64,000 bases of DNA, taken from Actinoallomurus iriomotensis. GTDB taxonomy: Bacteria > Actinomycetota > Actinomycetes > Streptosporangiales > Streptosporangiaceae. Position numbers and translations under genes: made by a program. Below are positions 45,979 to 54,657 of the stretch, one piece after another. The notes under the pieces were generated by a model. The model was not told where the DNA came from, ran no database searches, and saw only the letters and a list, made by a program, of their open reading frames with translations. Numbering within the stretch: the stretch's first letter is position 1; the number at the start of each line of letters is the position of its first letter. The DNA is taken from contig NZ_BSTJ01000006.1 in NCBI RefSeq assembly GCF_030269445.1, forward strand, positions 439,204-503,203, read 5' to 3'.

Positions 45979-46024
45979 GGGGTACCTCTGGCCGCGATGT
46001 CGGGGAGTGAAGTATGGTTCATAC

Positions 46025-46046
46025 TGGTCTAGTCCGGACTAGACCA
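46025..46046. promoter_or_regulatory. DasR-type (dre) palindrome
   Basis: A perfect 22-bp palindrome: TGGTCTAGTCC followed by its reverse complement GGACTAGACCA. It fits the dre consensus ACTGGTCTAGACCA at each end, giving two overlapping half-sites. It lies in the divergent promoter region, 46 bp from the GntR start and 110 bp from the start at 46157. Confidence 0.85.
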
Positions 46047-46156
46047 CACGCCCAGTCAGCGTGTCAATGCAGGTCAGGACTACGAAGCCGTAACGACGCG
46101 ATCACGCGTCGACCGACACGCGGAGCCGCGGATCCAACGGCAGCCAAGGAGATCCC

Positions 46157-47203
46157 ATGCCTGAGACTTCGCGCATGCGCACCGAGATCGGTGAGCAGGC
46201 CACCGCGCTGAACGCGACGCTCGACGCGCTGTTGCCCCGCGTGGCCGAGGTCGGCGTCCTGGGCCGGGAGACCCGCCAGGTGCTGTTCATCGCGCGCGGT
46301 TCGTCCGACAACGCGGCGGTCTACGGAAGCTACCTGGCCCAGACGCACGCGGGCCGGCTCGCCACCCTCGCCTCGCCCTCGATCGCGACGACGTACAAGA
46401 AGAAGATCGACCTGTCCGGCGTGCTCGCGGTGGCGATCAGCCAGTCGGGTCGCACCGAGGAGATCGTCGAGACCCTCGACTGGGCCGCCGGCTGCGGCGC
46501 GCGCACCGTCGCGGTCACCAACGGCGAGGGTTCACCGCTCGCCGAGGCCGCCGAGCTCGCGCTCGTCACCCGGGCCGGCGACGAGATCGCCGTGCCCGCG
46601 ACCAAGACCTACACCACCCAGCTCGCCGCCCTCGCCGTGCTCGGCATCGGCCTGGGCGCCGAGGTTGACCTCACCGACCTGCGCCGCGCGCCCGAGGAGG
46701 TCGACCGGCTGATCGCCGCGACCGAGGCCGCCGACGCGCTGCCCGAGATCGTGGAGGAGCTCGCGGGCGTGCCCGGCGCGGTCGTGTCCGGCCGGGGCAT
46801 CGCGTACGGCACGGCGCTGGAGTTCGCGATCAAGCTGAAGGAGGCGTGCTACCTCCACGCGATGGGCCTGTCGTACGCCGACCTGCTGCACGGGCCGATC
46901 GCCGTCGTCGACGACGACACCCCGGCGCTCCTGGTCGCCGCCGACTCCGGGCCGACGCTTCCGGGCACGGTCGCGCTGGCCCGGCGGGTCACCGCTGCGG
47001 GCGCGAAGGCGTACGGCATCGGAGGCGGCCGTATGCTGGCCGATGCGTCCACGCTGGCGCTTCCCGGTCCGGACCTGCCGGAGTGGGTCGCGCCACTTGC
47101 TCTGATCGTGCCGGGTCAGCTGATCACCGAACGGCTGGCCCGACGCCTCGGGATCGACCCCGACATGCCGCGCGGCCTCGGCAAGGTGACGCAGACGGAT
47201 TGA
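46157..47203 (+). CDS. Double-SIS sugar isomerase/deaminase (NagB-II, GlmS-like)
   Basis: A 348-residue protein of two SIS domains without the GlmS glutaminase: RQVLFIARGSSDNAAVYGSY (first SIS, S-S-D sugar-phosphate loop), VLAVAISQSGRTEEIVETLD, then the second SIS GAVVSGRGIAYGTALEFAIK followed by LKEACYLHAMGLSYADLLHG, typical of the GlmS-like deaminases (NagB-II/AgaS). Known: conversion of glucosamine-6-phosphate to fructose-6-phosphate and ammonia. CAAGGAG before ATG 46157 is strong. First gene of the operon with HPr and enzyme I and downstream of the dre palindrome, so induced by amino sugars. Substrate could also be another aminohexose phosphate. Confidence 0.85.
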   Translation: MPETSRMRTEIGEQATALNATLDALLPRVAEVGVLGRETRQVLFIARGSSDNAAVYGSYLAQTHAGRLATLASPSIATTYKKKIDLSGVLAVAISQSGRTEEIVETLDWAAGCGARTVAVTNGEGSPLAEAAELALVTRAGDEIAVPATKTYTTQLAALAVLGIGLGAEVDLTDLRRAPEEVDRLIAATEAADALPEIVEELAGVPGAVVSGRGIAYGTALEFAIKLKEACYLHAMGLSYADLLHGPIAVVDDDTPALLVAADSGPTLPGTVALARRVTAAGAKAYGIGGGRMLADASTLALPGPDLPEWVAPLALIVPGQLITERLARRLGIDPDMPRGLGKVTQTD

Positions 47204-47237
47204 TGATGGGGTCCGCTTCGACAAGGGAGACTGTGTG

Positions 47238-47501
47238 ATGGCCGAGCGCCGTGTCACGGTGCAGACCGAGGCGGGGCTGCACGCCCGCCCCGCCGCGCTG
47301 TTCGTCCAGGCCGCGACGAAGGCGCCGATGGATGTGAGCGTGGGCCGGCCGGACGCCGATCCGGTCAACGCCAAGAGCATCCTGCTGGTGATCGGGCTCG
47401 ACGTCCGCCATGGCGAGGAGATCGTGATCAGCGCCGAGGGAGACGGCGCCGACGCCGCCCTCGACGAGCTCGTCGCGACGGTGACCGCGAACGGTGCCTG
47501 A
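47238..47501 (+). CDS. ptsH: Phosphocarrier protein HPr
   Basis: An 87-residue HPr. The phosphorylated histidine is in TEAGLHARPAALFVQAATK (about residue 15), and the conserved serine site is NAKSILLVIGLDVRHGEE (about 44-61). HPr carries phosphate from enzyme I to sugar-specific EIIA. ATG 47238 is preceded by AAGGGAG; GTG 47235 is an alternative. It is 34 bp after the NagB-II gene and overlaps ptsI by 8 bp. Confidence 0.95.
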   Translation: MAERRVTVQTEAGLHARPAALFVQAATKAPMDVSVGRPDADPVNAKSILLVIGLDVRHGEEIVISAEGDGADAALDELVATVTANGA

Positions 47502-49161
47502 CCGCCTGAGCGGTCTCGGCGTCAGCCCCGGCGCCGGCGCCGGACCGGTGCGCACGATCGCGGGCGCGGTCCCCGAACCCCCTGCGGGCGAACGCCACGG
47601 AGGTGACGCCGCCGCCGAGACGGCACGCGCCCTCGCGGCCCTCGAAGAGGTCGCCGCCGACCTCGAGAAGCGCGGCGACCGGGCCGGCGGCGAGGCGCGC
47701 GACGTCCTGGCCGCGCAGGCGATGATGGCCCGCGACCCGGGCCTGGCCGAGCTGGCCGGACAGAAGATCGCCGACGGCGGCTCGGCGCCGCGCGCGGTGT
47801 ACGAGGCGTTCGGGGTGTTCCGCGACATGCTGGCCGGCGCGGGCGACTACATGGCCGCGCGCGTCGCCGACCTCGACGACATCCGCGACCGCACCGTCGC
47901 CGTGCTGCGCGGGCTGCCGATGCCGGGCGTGCCGGACTCCGACGAGCCGTTCGTGCTGGTCGCCCGCGACCTGGCGCCCGCCGACACCGCGCTCCTCGAC
48001 CCCGCGAAGGTGGTCGCCTTCGTCACCGAGGAGGGCGGCCCGACCAGCCACACCGCGATCCTGGCACGCTCGATGGGCGTGCCGGCCGTGGTCGCCTGCC
48101 CGGGGTGCACCGCGCTCGCCGAGGGCACCGTCGTGCTCGTCGACGGCGGTTCCGGCGACGTACGCCCCGATCCGTCCGCCGAGGAGGTCGCCCGTGCCCG
48201 CGCGGTCGCCGGGGCGCGTTCGGCGGCGCTCGCGGCGACCGGCCCCGGCACGACCGCCGACGGGCACGCCGTGCCGCTGCTGGCCAACGTGGGCGGCCCG
48301 CAGGACGTCGCGGCGGCGCTCGAACACGGCGCGGAGGGCGTCGGCCTGTTCCGCACCGAGTTCCTGTTCCTGGACCGTACGACGCCGCCCGGCGAGGACG
48401 AGCAGGAGGCCGCCTACCGCGCGGTCCTTGAGGCCTTCCCGTACGTGGCGGTCCGCACCCTCGACGCGGGCGCCGACAAGCCTCTCGGCTTCCTGCCGGC
48501 GACGGGGGAGGAGCCCAACCCGGCCCTCGGCGAGCGCGGTCTGCGCATGCTGCGGCGGCACCCCGAGGTGCTCGCGGGCCAGCTCGCCGCCCTCGCCCGC
48601 GCCGCCCGCGGGCTGCCGGTGGAGCTGCTGGTGATGGCGCCGATGGTGGCGGACGCGGCGGAGGCACGGGAGTTCACCGAGACGTGCCGGACGGCCGGCA
48701 TCACGCGCGCGGGCGTCATGATCGAGATTCCCGCCGCGGCGCTGAGGGCCCGTGACCTGGCCGCCGAGGCCGCCTTCTTCAGCATCGGCACCAACGACCT
48801 CGCCCAGTACGCCTTCGCGGCCGACCGGCAGCTGGGCGCCCTCAGCCGGCTCCAGGACCCCTGGCAGCCGGCACTGCTCGACCTGGTCGCGCTCACCGCG
48901 GAGGGCGCCGGCGGCAAGCCCTGCGGCGTCTGCGGCGAGGCGGCCGGCGACCCGGCGCTGGCCTGCGTGCTGACCGGGCTCGGCGTCACCTCCCTGTCGA
49001 TGAGCCCACCCGCCCTGCGCGCCGTACGCGCCGCGCTCGCGGCCCACACACTCGACCAGTGCCGCCACGCCGCCACCGCCGCCCGCACCGCCCACAACGC
49101 CGATGAGGCCCGCCAAGCCGCACGCGAGGCCCTCCCCGGCCTGACCGCCCTGGGCCTGTAG
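47494..49161 (+). CDS. ptsI: PTS enzyme I (PEP:protein phosphotransferase)
   Basis: A 555-residue enzyme I, which takes phosphate from PEP and passes it to HPr. N-terminal LSGLGVSPGAGAGPV, the active-site histidine in EEGGPTSHTAILARSMGVPA (about residue 190), PEP-site GVGLFRTEFLFLDRTTPPGE, FFSIGTNDLAQYAFAADRQL and the catalytic cysteine region KPCGVCGEAAGDPA. GTG 47494 lies within ptsH. No EII permease is encoded in the window, so sugar specificity must come from elsewhere. The organisation DasR-like regulator/NagB-II/HPr/EI suggests GlcNAc. Confidence 0.95.
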   Translation: MPDRLSGLGVSPGAGAGPVRTIAGAVPEPPAGERHGGDAAAETARALAALEEVAADLEKRGDRAGGEARDVLAAQAMMARDPGLAELAGQKIADGGSAPRAVYEAFGVFRDMLAGAGDYMAARVADLDDIRDRTVAVLRGLPMPGVPDSDEPFVLVARDLAPADTALLDPAKVVAFVTEEGGPTSHTAILARSMGVPAVVACPGCTALAEGTVVLVDGGSGDVRPDPSAEEVARARAVAGARSAALAATGPGTTADGHAVPLLANVGGPQDVAAALEHGAEGVGLFRTEFLFLDRTTPPGEDEQEAAYRAVLEAFPYVAVRTLDAGADKPLGFLPATGEEPNPALGERGLRMLRRHPEVLAGQLAALARAARGLPVELLVMAPMVADAAEAREFTETCRTAGITRAGVMIEIPAAALRARDLAAEAAFFSIGTNDLAQYAFAADRQLGALSRLQDPWQPALLDLVALTAEGAGGKPCGVCGEAAGDPALACVLTGLGVTSLSMSPPALRAVRAALAAHTLDQCRHAATAARTAHNADEARQAAREALPGLTALGL

Positions 49162-49253
49162 CCTCCGAGCCGGAGACGCCCCGCCCACCGGGGCAGGGTT
49201 CCGGCGAAGTCGGGTGTTGCTGGTCAGGTGGTGCTTTCGAGGAGTGGCGTCGT

Positions 49254-50033
49254 TCAGTCGCGGGCGGTCAGGTGGTGCGAGATGAAATGGCGCCACCTGG
49301 CGATGGCCGTGGGCTTTGTCTCGCTGTGCGTGCCGGCGTAGCCGGCCAGTTGTTTGTCGGGTGATCCCAGCAGGTCGAACAGGGCCAGCTGCCCGTCCCT
49401 GGGAAAGACCTCGTCGTGCCACTGGATGTGGAAGAGGGCGGGGGCGGTGACCCGCCGGGCGTCCCTCGCGACGCGTGCCGGCACGGCCATGCCCTCATAC
49501 ATGGCCGCTACCTGCTGAAGACCGAACTTCCCGAGGACCACACAACGGAGTTCGTCGCCCATCGCGGCCGCGAGGGGAAGACCGAACCGTGCCCCCATGG
49601 ACATTCCCAGATATCCGAGGCGGGAGGTGTCCACGAGGTCCAGAGCCCCAAGGGCGTCCACGGTCGCGCGCCATTCGTCCGTCATTCGGTCGAGGACGAC
49701 CTCGATCCCCTCTGCCGCGATCCGTCGCTGATACTCCGCGACGGTCATCGGGGCGGGAACTCGGTCTCCGTGGTACGGCCCGTCGATCGCCAGCGCTGCG
49801 ATGCCGGCGTGGGATGCGAACCATCGGGCCCGGTCGAGGATCCGCTCGCTTCGCTTGTGCCCGCTGCCTCCGTGTCCCAGCAAGACCAGGGGAGGCGTGG
49901 AGCCGGGAGAAGATGGGAGCCACAGTACGCCTGGAACCGCGCCCGCCGGTCGGCCAAGCCGAAACGATCGCTCGACGACCCCGCCGTGAGTTACCGGACG
50001 TTCGATCCACTCCAGTGTCTCGCGCACGAACAT
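49254..50033 (-). CDS. Alpha/beta hydrolase (dienelactone hydrolase-like)
   Basis: A 259-residue alpha/beta hydrolase. [20 protein letters not shown] holds the oxyanion-hole [23 protein letters not shown] has the nucleophile serine (about residue 147), [20 protein letters not shown] the acid, and [10 protein letters not shown] the catalytic histidine. Substrate is not apparent; such enzymes cleave esters, lactones or peptides. The ATG at 50033 has no evident ribosome site. It stands alone, converging with ptsI, and has no obvious link to the amino-sugar genes on both sides. Confidence 0.85.
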   Translation of the reverse strand: MFVRETLEWIERPVTHGGVVERSFRLGRPAGAVPGVLWLPSSPGSTPPLVLLGHGGSGHKRSERILDRARWFASHAGIAALAIDGPYHGDRVPAPMTVAEYQRRIAAEGIEVVLDRMTDEWRATVDALGALDLVDTSRLGYLGMSMGARFGLPLAAAMGDELRCVVLGKFGLQQVAAMYEGMAVPARVARDARRVTAPALFHIQWHDEVFPRDGQLALFDLLGSPDKQLAGYAGTHSETKPTAIARWRHFISHHLTARD

Positions 50034-50280
50034 ATCGAATCAGACGCGGCCGAGGCCGGTCTCAACATGCCGTCCGCGTCGACCAGGGCCGGCCACGCCG
50101 GCCCCTTGGGAGGTCATCAGGTGTCTGGGCACCGCGTGGACGCGGCGACCATGGCCGCGGCCGGGGCGCCGCGGCGGTGCCTCCCTCGGCCTCGCCCCCT
50201 TCCGGTCCCGTCTTTACCCAGGTGAGTCATGGCCGGTCGGCGTGCGGGGTTTGCTCTCCTCCGTGGGACTCATTAGCGTC

Positions 50281-51552
50281 ATGCGGGTGCGACGGACGTT
50301 CGGGTGGAGGTTCGTGACCGCTCTCGCCGCTGGGGCGATGGCCGTTTCGGCGTGCCATGAGTCCGGTGCGCGGTCGGCCACCGGTCCCTCCCACACCACG
50401 CCCACGCGGGCCTCGGCGTCGCCGACGCCGGTCGCCCCGGAGGTCGCCCTCGTCAAGAAGATGAGCGTGCGCGAGAAGGTCGGGCAGCTGTTCATGCCGA
50501 CCATCCCCGGCTCCACGCCCGCCCAGGCCGCCGCGCTGGTCGAGCGCTACCACCTCGGCGGGGTGATCTACTTCCCGGTCAACCTGCGCACCCCGCGCCA
50601 GACCGCGGAGCTGTCCAACGGCCTGCAGAAGGCCGCGATGAAGCACGGCGGCGTGCCGCTCGTCATCAGCACCGACGAGGAGCAGGGGCCCGTCTCGCGG
50701 CTGCCCTACATCACCCGCTTCCCCGCGAACAAGTCGCTCGCGTCCGGGAGGCATCCGGACGACAACGTCCGCACCGCCGCCCGGGTCACCGGCGAGGAGC
50801 TGCGCGCGGTCGGCATCAACCAGGACAACGCCCCCGACGCCGACGTCAACATCAACCCCAACAACCCGGTGATCGGCGTACGGTCGTTCGGCGCGGACCC
50901 GGAGAAGGTCGCCCATTTCGTCGGCGTGGCCATCGACGCGTACCGCGCGACCGGCGTGGCGGTCGTGGCCAAGCACTTCCCCGGGCACGGCGACACCGCC
51001 ACCGACAGCCACACCGGCCTGCCGATCATCGACCACAGCAGGGCGACGTGGGAGCGCGTCGACGCGCCGCCGTTCAAGGCCGCGGTCGAGCACGACGCCG
51101 ACGTCATCATGACCGCGCACATCGTCGTGCCGGGTCTGGACAAGTCGCGGCTCCCGGCCACGATGTCCAAGACCGTGCTGGGCGGGCTGCTCCGGGGCAC
51201 GCTCGGCTACCGGGGCGTGATCATCACCGACTCCCTCCAGATGGCCGGCGCGACGATCAAGTTCGGGCCGGAGGAGGCGGCGGTACGCGCGGTCGTGGCC
51301 GGCGCGGACATGCTGCTCATGCCGCGGAACCTCGGCCGCGCCTACAACGCGGTGCTCGCGGCCGTGAAGTCGGGCCGGATCTCCCAGAGCCGCCTCGACG
51401 ACGCGGTCACCCACATCCTTCACATGAAGTACGAGCGAGGGATGTTCCGCTCGCCGTACGTCGACGCGGCGAAGGCATCGCACGTCATCGGATCGAAGGA
51501 GCATCGGGAGGCGGCCCGCAAGGTGGCGGCCGACGTCCGTTCTGGCGGCTGA
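50281..51552 (+). CDS. GH3 beta-N-acetylhexosaminidase lipoprotein (NagZ-like)
   Basis: A 423-residue lipoprotein. Signal peptide RFVTALAAGAMAVSAC with cysteine at residue 25, then a Thr/Pro/Ser linker. The GH3 N-acetylhexosaminidase motif AKHFPGHGDTATDSHTGLP supplies the Asp/His acid-base dyad of NagZ-type enzymes, and VIITDSLQMAG supplies the nucleophile aspartate. These enzymes release GlcNAc from muropeptides or chito-oligomers, here outside the membrane. ATG 50281 gives a classic lipoprotein leader; GTG 50242 would add 13 residues. Followed by a second GH3 gene. Inferred to feed the importer downstream. Confidence 0.9.
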   Translation: MRVRRTFGWRFVTALAAGAMAVSACHESGARSATGPSHTTPTRASASPTPVAPEVALVKKMSVREKVGQLFMPTIPGSTPAQAAALVERYHLGGVIYFPVNLRTPRQTAELSNGLQKAAMKHGGVPLVISTDEEQGPVSRLPYITRFPANKSLASGRHPDDNVRTAARVTGEELRAVGINQDNAPDADVNINPNNPVIGVRSFGADPEKVAHFVGVAIDAYRATGVAVVAKHFPGHGDTATDSHTGLPIIDHSRATWERVDAPPFKAAVEHDADVIMTAHIVVPGLDKSRLPATMSKTVLGGLLRGTLGYRGVIITDSLQMAGATIKFGPEEAAVRAVVAGADMLLMPRNLGRAYNAVLAAVKSGRISQSRLDDAVTHILHMKYERGMFRSPYVDAAKASHVIGSKEHREAARKVAADVRSGG

Positions 51553-51661
51553 TGTCCAATCTTGGCCGTTGACGTTCCTCCCTGCGCGTGACTAAGTTTC
51601 AGCTCGCTGGCCAGGGCCAGTCATTTTCTTTCGCGCATCTCGGGGGCGGAAGGAGTTACCG

Positions 51662-53488
51662 ATGTCCCGTCGCCGACGGCTCATTGCCATAGGTGCGGCG
51701 TCAGTGGTGGCCGTGGCCGGTATCGGCTCAGGTACCGCCAACGCCGCACAGGCCGGGCACAAGCCCGGCAAGGACAAGCGCGTCCTGAAGATCCTCAACA
51801 AGATGACGCTCGAGGAGAAGGTCGCCCAGCTCTTCGTGCTCCAGGTGTACGGCACGAGCGCGGACACGACCGACCCCACGGCCGTCGCGGCCAACCAGAA
51901 GCTGTGGGGCGTCGACAACGCCCAGCAGCTGATCGCCAAGTACCACCCCGGCGGGATCATCTACTACTACGTCGATCCGCCCAACCTCGTCAGTCCCCAG
52001 CAGGTCGCCCATCTGTCCAACGGGATCCAGCAGGCGGCCATGCACACGCGTGTGCCGATCCCGGAGACCATCACCACGGACCAGGAGCAGGGCTCCATCG
52101 TCACGCGGGTCCCGGCGCCGTTCACGCAGTTCCCGGGCGCCCAGGCACTCGGCGCGGCCCGTTCGCCGAAGAACGCGTTCACCACGTCGAAGATCACCGG
52201 CGAGGAGCTCAAGGCGATCGGGATCACGCAGGACTACGCTCCCGACTCCGACGTGAACGTCAACCCGGCCAACCCGGTGATCGGTGTCCGGTCCCCGGGC
52301 TCCGACCCGTCGCTGGTGGCCCAGATCGCCTCCGCCGAGGTCGACGGCTACCAGGCCGCGGGCGTCATCGCCACGGCCAAGCACTTCCCGGGTCACGGCG
52401 ACACCAACACCGACAGCCACACCGGTGTGCCGATCATCAACCACACCAAGGAGCAGTGGGAGAAGCTCGACCTCCCGCCGTTCAAGGCCGACATCGCGCA
52501 CGGCGTCGACTCGATCATGACGGCGCACATCATCGTCCCGGCGCTGGACCCCTCCGGCGACCCGGCGACGCTGTCCAAGCCGATCCTCACCGGGATCCTC
52601 CGCGACCAGCTGCACTACAAGGGCGTCGTCGTCACCGACGCTCTCGGCATGGCCGGACTCCGGGCGAAGTACGGTGACGACCGGATCCCCGTGCTGGCGG
52701 TCAAGGCCGGCGTGGACCAGCTGGAGAAGCCGCCGGCGGACGCCGGCGGCAAGGGGCTGTACACCCTCCAGCGCGACTCCCTGGTCAACGCGGTCAAGAG
52801 CGGCGAGATCAGCGAAGCGCGCATCGACCAGTCCGTGTACCGGATCCTCGAGCAGAAGCTCAGCCACGGCCTGTTCCAGCACCCGTACGTGGACGAGAGC
52901 AAGGTCGCCAAGGTCGTCGGCACGCCGTCGCACCTCGCGACCGAGCAGAAGATCACCGACCAGACCACGACGCTCGTCAAGAACGCCGTGCTGCCGCTGC
53001 CCAAGGACAACCGCAAGGTGTTCGTGACCGGGTACGGCGTCACCACCACCCAGACGCTCGCGAACGACATCGGCAAGCGCGGGCCGGTCACGTCGGTCCT
53101 GCAGACGGGCACCAGCCCCACGCCGGCGACGATCGACAAGGCGGTGGCGCAGGCGAAGGACAACGACCTGACCGTCGTCACGACCAACGCCGCCTGGAAC
53201 CTCGCCGTCAACGGCCCCGGGCAGATGAACCTCGTCAAGGCACTCGTCGCGACGGGCAAGCCGGTGGTCGTGGCGTCGGTGCGCGACGCGTACGACATCG
53301 GGTACTTCCCGGAGGCGCCGACCTACCTGGTGACGTACGGCTACACGCCCGCGTCGCTGGAGTCGCTCACCAAGGTGCTGTTCGGTGAGATCAGCCCGCA
53401 GGGCAAGCTGCCGGTCATGATCCCGGTGGCGGACCATCCCGACCAGACGCTCTACCCGTACGGGTACGGGCTGACGTTCAACAAGTGA
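51662..53488 (+). CDS. Secreted GH3 beta-N-acetylhexosaminidase with C-terminal second domain
   Basis: A 608-residue exported GH3 enzyme. Signal peptide RRRLIAIGAASVVAVAGIGS ends at ANA-AQA, so it is released, not lipid-anchored. The catalytic barrel has ATAKHFPGHGDTNTDSHTGV and VVVTDALGMAGL (nucleophile Asp). After residue ~430 a GH3 C-terminal alpha/beta domain follows (VFVTGYGVTTTQTLANDIGK, DAYDIGYFPEAPTYLVTYGY), absent from the upstream paralogue. Together the two enzymes resemble a B. subtilis NagZ-type two-domain and a one-domain form. GGAAGGAG lies before ATG 51662. A strong hairpin follows the stop. Confidence 0.92.
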   Translation: MSRRRRLIAIGAASVVAVAGIGSGTANAAQAGHKPGKDKRVLKILNKMTLEEKVAQLFVLQVYGTSADTTDPTAVAANQKLWGVDNAQQLIAKYHPGGIIYYYVDPPNLVSPQQVAHLSNGIQQAAMHTRVPIPETITTDQEQGSIVTRVPAPFTQFPGAQALGAARSPKNAFTTSKITGEELKAIGITQDYAPDSDVNVNPANPVIGVRSPGSDPSLVAQIASAEVDGYQAAGVIATAKHFPGHGDTNTDSHTGVPIINHTKEQWEKLDLPPFKADIAHGVDSIMTAHIIVPALDPSGDPATLSKPILTGILRDQLHYKGVVVTDALGMAGLRAKYGDDRIPVLAVKAGVDQLEKPPADAGGKGLYTLQRDSLVNAVKSGEISEARIDQSVYRILEQKLSHGLFQHPYVDESKVAKVVGTPSHLATEQKITDQTTTLVKNAVLPLPKDNRKVFVTGYGVTTTQTLANDIGKRGPVTSVLQTGTSPTPATIDKAVAQAKDNDLTVVTTNAAWNLAVNGPGQMNLVKALVATGKPVVVASVRDAYDIGYFPEAPTYLVTYGYTPASLESLTKVLFGEISPQGKLPVMIPVADHPDQTLYPYGYGLTFNK

Positions 53489-53491
53489 TCG

Positions 53492-53532
53492 AACGGGCGC
53501 GGGACGGCAACGGCGCCGTCCCGCGCCCGTTT
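53492..53532. terminator. Hairpin terminator between GH3 and kinase genes
   Basis: A perfect 17-bp stem AACGGGCGCGGGACGGC / GCCGTCCCGCGCCCGTT with a six-base loop, followed by TTCT on the + strand. It directly abuts the kinase stop at 53533, so it can serve both converging genes. Confidence 0.85.
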
Positions 53533-54594
53533 CTAGCCTCCGGCGCGGTGGGCGGCGAGACGCGCGGCACCCACCGCGCCGTCGCCCGCCGGCGTGGGCT
53601 CGACGCCGAACCGGCTCACCAGGCCCGCGCGCACCCCGTCGGCGACCGGACCGCTCTCCAGCAGGGATCCGGAGACGACGAGGCCGAACCCGGCCGTCCC
53701 CTCCCGCGCGGCGAGCAGGTCGTCGAGCGCGGGGCGTACGGCGTCGGCGTCCTCCAGGAGATGCCGGACCGCCTCCGCGACGATCTCGACCGCGACCGGG
53801 TCGCCCTTCTCCGCCGCCGCGCTGACGCACGGCGCCACCTTGCCGATCGAGGCGGGCCGCTCGGCGTAGACCTTCCTGATGATCGCCTGGGGCAGATCGG
53901 ACCCAGACCACGTACGGCCCGCGGTCGGCTCGCCGCTCGGCGCGACGATGGCCCGGTCGAGGCCCGTGAGGAGGGGCTCGGCCTCCTCGCCGAGGAGGGC
54001 GCGCGGCACGGTCTCGGCGAGGACCGTCGCCCGGCCGCGGCCGTCATAGGCACGCATCGCGGCGCGTACGCCCTCCCGCCCGATCCACACCGCGGACCCC
54101 TCGTCCCCGATCAGGTAGCCGTTGGCGTCGGAGCGACGCTCGATCTCACCGGCGTCGATGACGGCCGCGCCCGCGCCGGTGCCCGCGAGGATCACGATGC
54201 CGGTGCGCTCGGCGCTCCCGGCGGCGAACGCGACCGCGATGTCGGTGACCACCTCGGGCTCGCCCGGGACGCCCGCGGCGGCCCAGGCGGCGTTGGCGGA
54301 GGCGACCGCGCGCGGCCGGTTGGCGGCTCCGGCGCCGGCGATGCCGAAGACGCCGTGCACCACACGGGCCGGGTCGAGCTCCTCCAGGGCGGCCGTGAGA
54401 GCGGTGGTCAGCGCCTGCGTCAGCTCACCGGAGGTGCCGCCGCCGGAGTTGGGGTTGGCGCCGGGTCCGGTGCCGTAGCCCGCGACGACGCCGTCGAGCG
54501 TGACGATCGCCGCGCGCGTGCGGGTGCCGCCGGCGTCGACGCCGACCAGGTAGGGACCGATCGCGTTAGAGCACACATAGTGACGGTAGAACAT
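53533..54594 (-). CDS. BadF/BadG-type amino-sugar kinase (NagK/MurK-like)
   Basis: A kinase of about 353 residues of the BadF/BadG/BcrA/BcrD ATPase family, where the N-acetylglucosamine kinases and the MurNAc/GlcNAc kinase MurK belong. ASKHA signatures: phosphate-1 loop YLVGVDAGGTRTRAAIVTLD, VTDIAVAFAAGSAERTGIVI with ILAGTGAGAAVI (phosphate 2), LIGDEGSAVWIGREGVRAAM, and the adenosine loop GLVVSGSLLESGPVADGV. Divergent from the murR/murQ/ABC operon. It would phosphorylate imported GlcNAc or MurNAc at C6. Start ATG 54594 (GGGGA upstream) is preferred; 54615 and a GTG further in are possible. Confidence 0.85.
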   Translation of the reverse strand: MFYRHYVCSNAIGPYLVGVDAGGTRTRAAIVTLDGVVAGYGTGPGANPNSGGGTSGELTQALTTALTAALEELDPARVVHGVFGIAGAGAANRPRAVASANAAWAAAGVPGEPEVVTDIAVAFAAGSAERTGIVILAGTGAGAAVIDAGEIERRSDANGYLIGDEGSAVWIGREGVRAAMRAYDGRGRATVLAETVPRALLGEEAEPLLTGLDRAIVAPSGEPTAGRTWSGSDLPQAIIRKVYAERPASIGKVAPCVSAAAEKGDPVAVEIVAEAVRHLLEDADAVRPALDDLLAAREGTAGFGLVVSGSLLESGPVADGVRAGLVSRFGVEPTPAGDGAVGAARLAAHRAGG

Positions 54595-54621
54595 CGGCCG
54601 TTCCCCGCGGAACATCAGCCG

Positions 54622-54657
54622 TTGACATCATCTGGTTTTCGTAAGAAACTTTCCGCC
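54622..54657 (+). promoter_or_regulatory. murR promoter with GAAA-C-TTTC operator
   Basis: A consensus -35 TTGACA (54622-54627) is followed after 17 bases by GAAACT (54645-54650), which would set transcription at or next to ATG 54658 and so give a leaderless mRNA. GAAA-C-TTTC (54645-54653), a small palindrome, covers the -10 and resembles RpiR/MurR-type sites. Confidence 0.5.
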
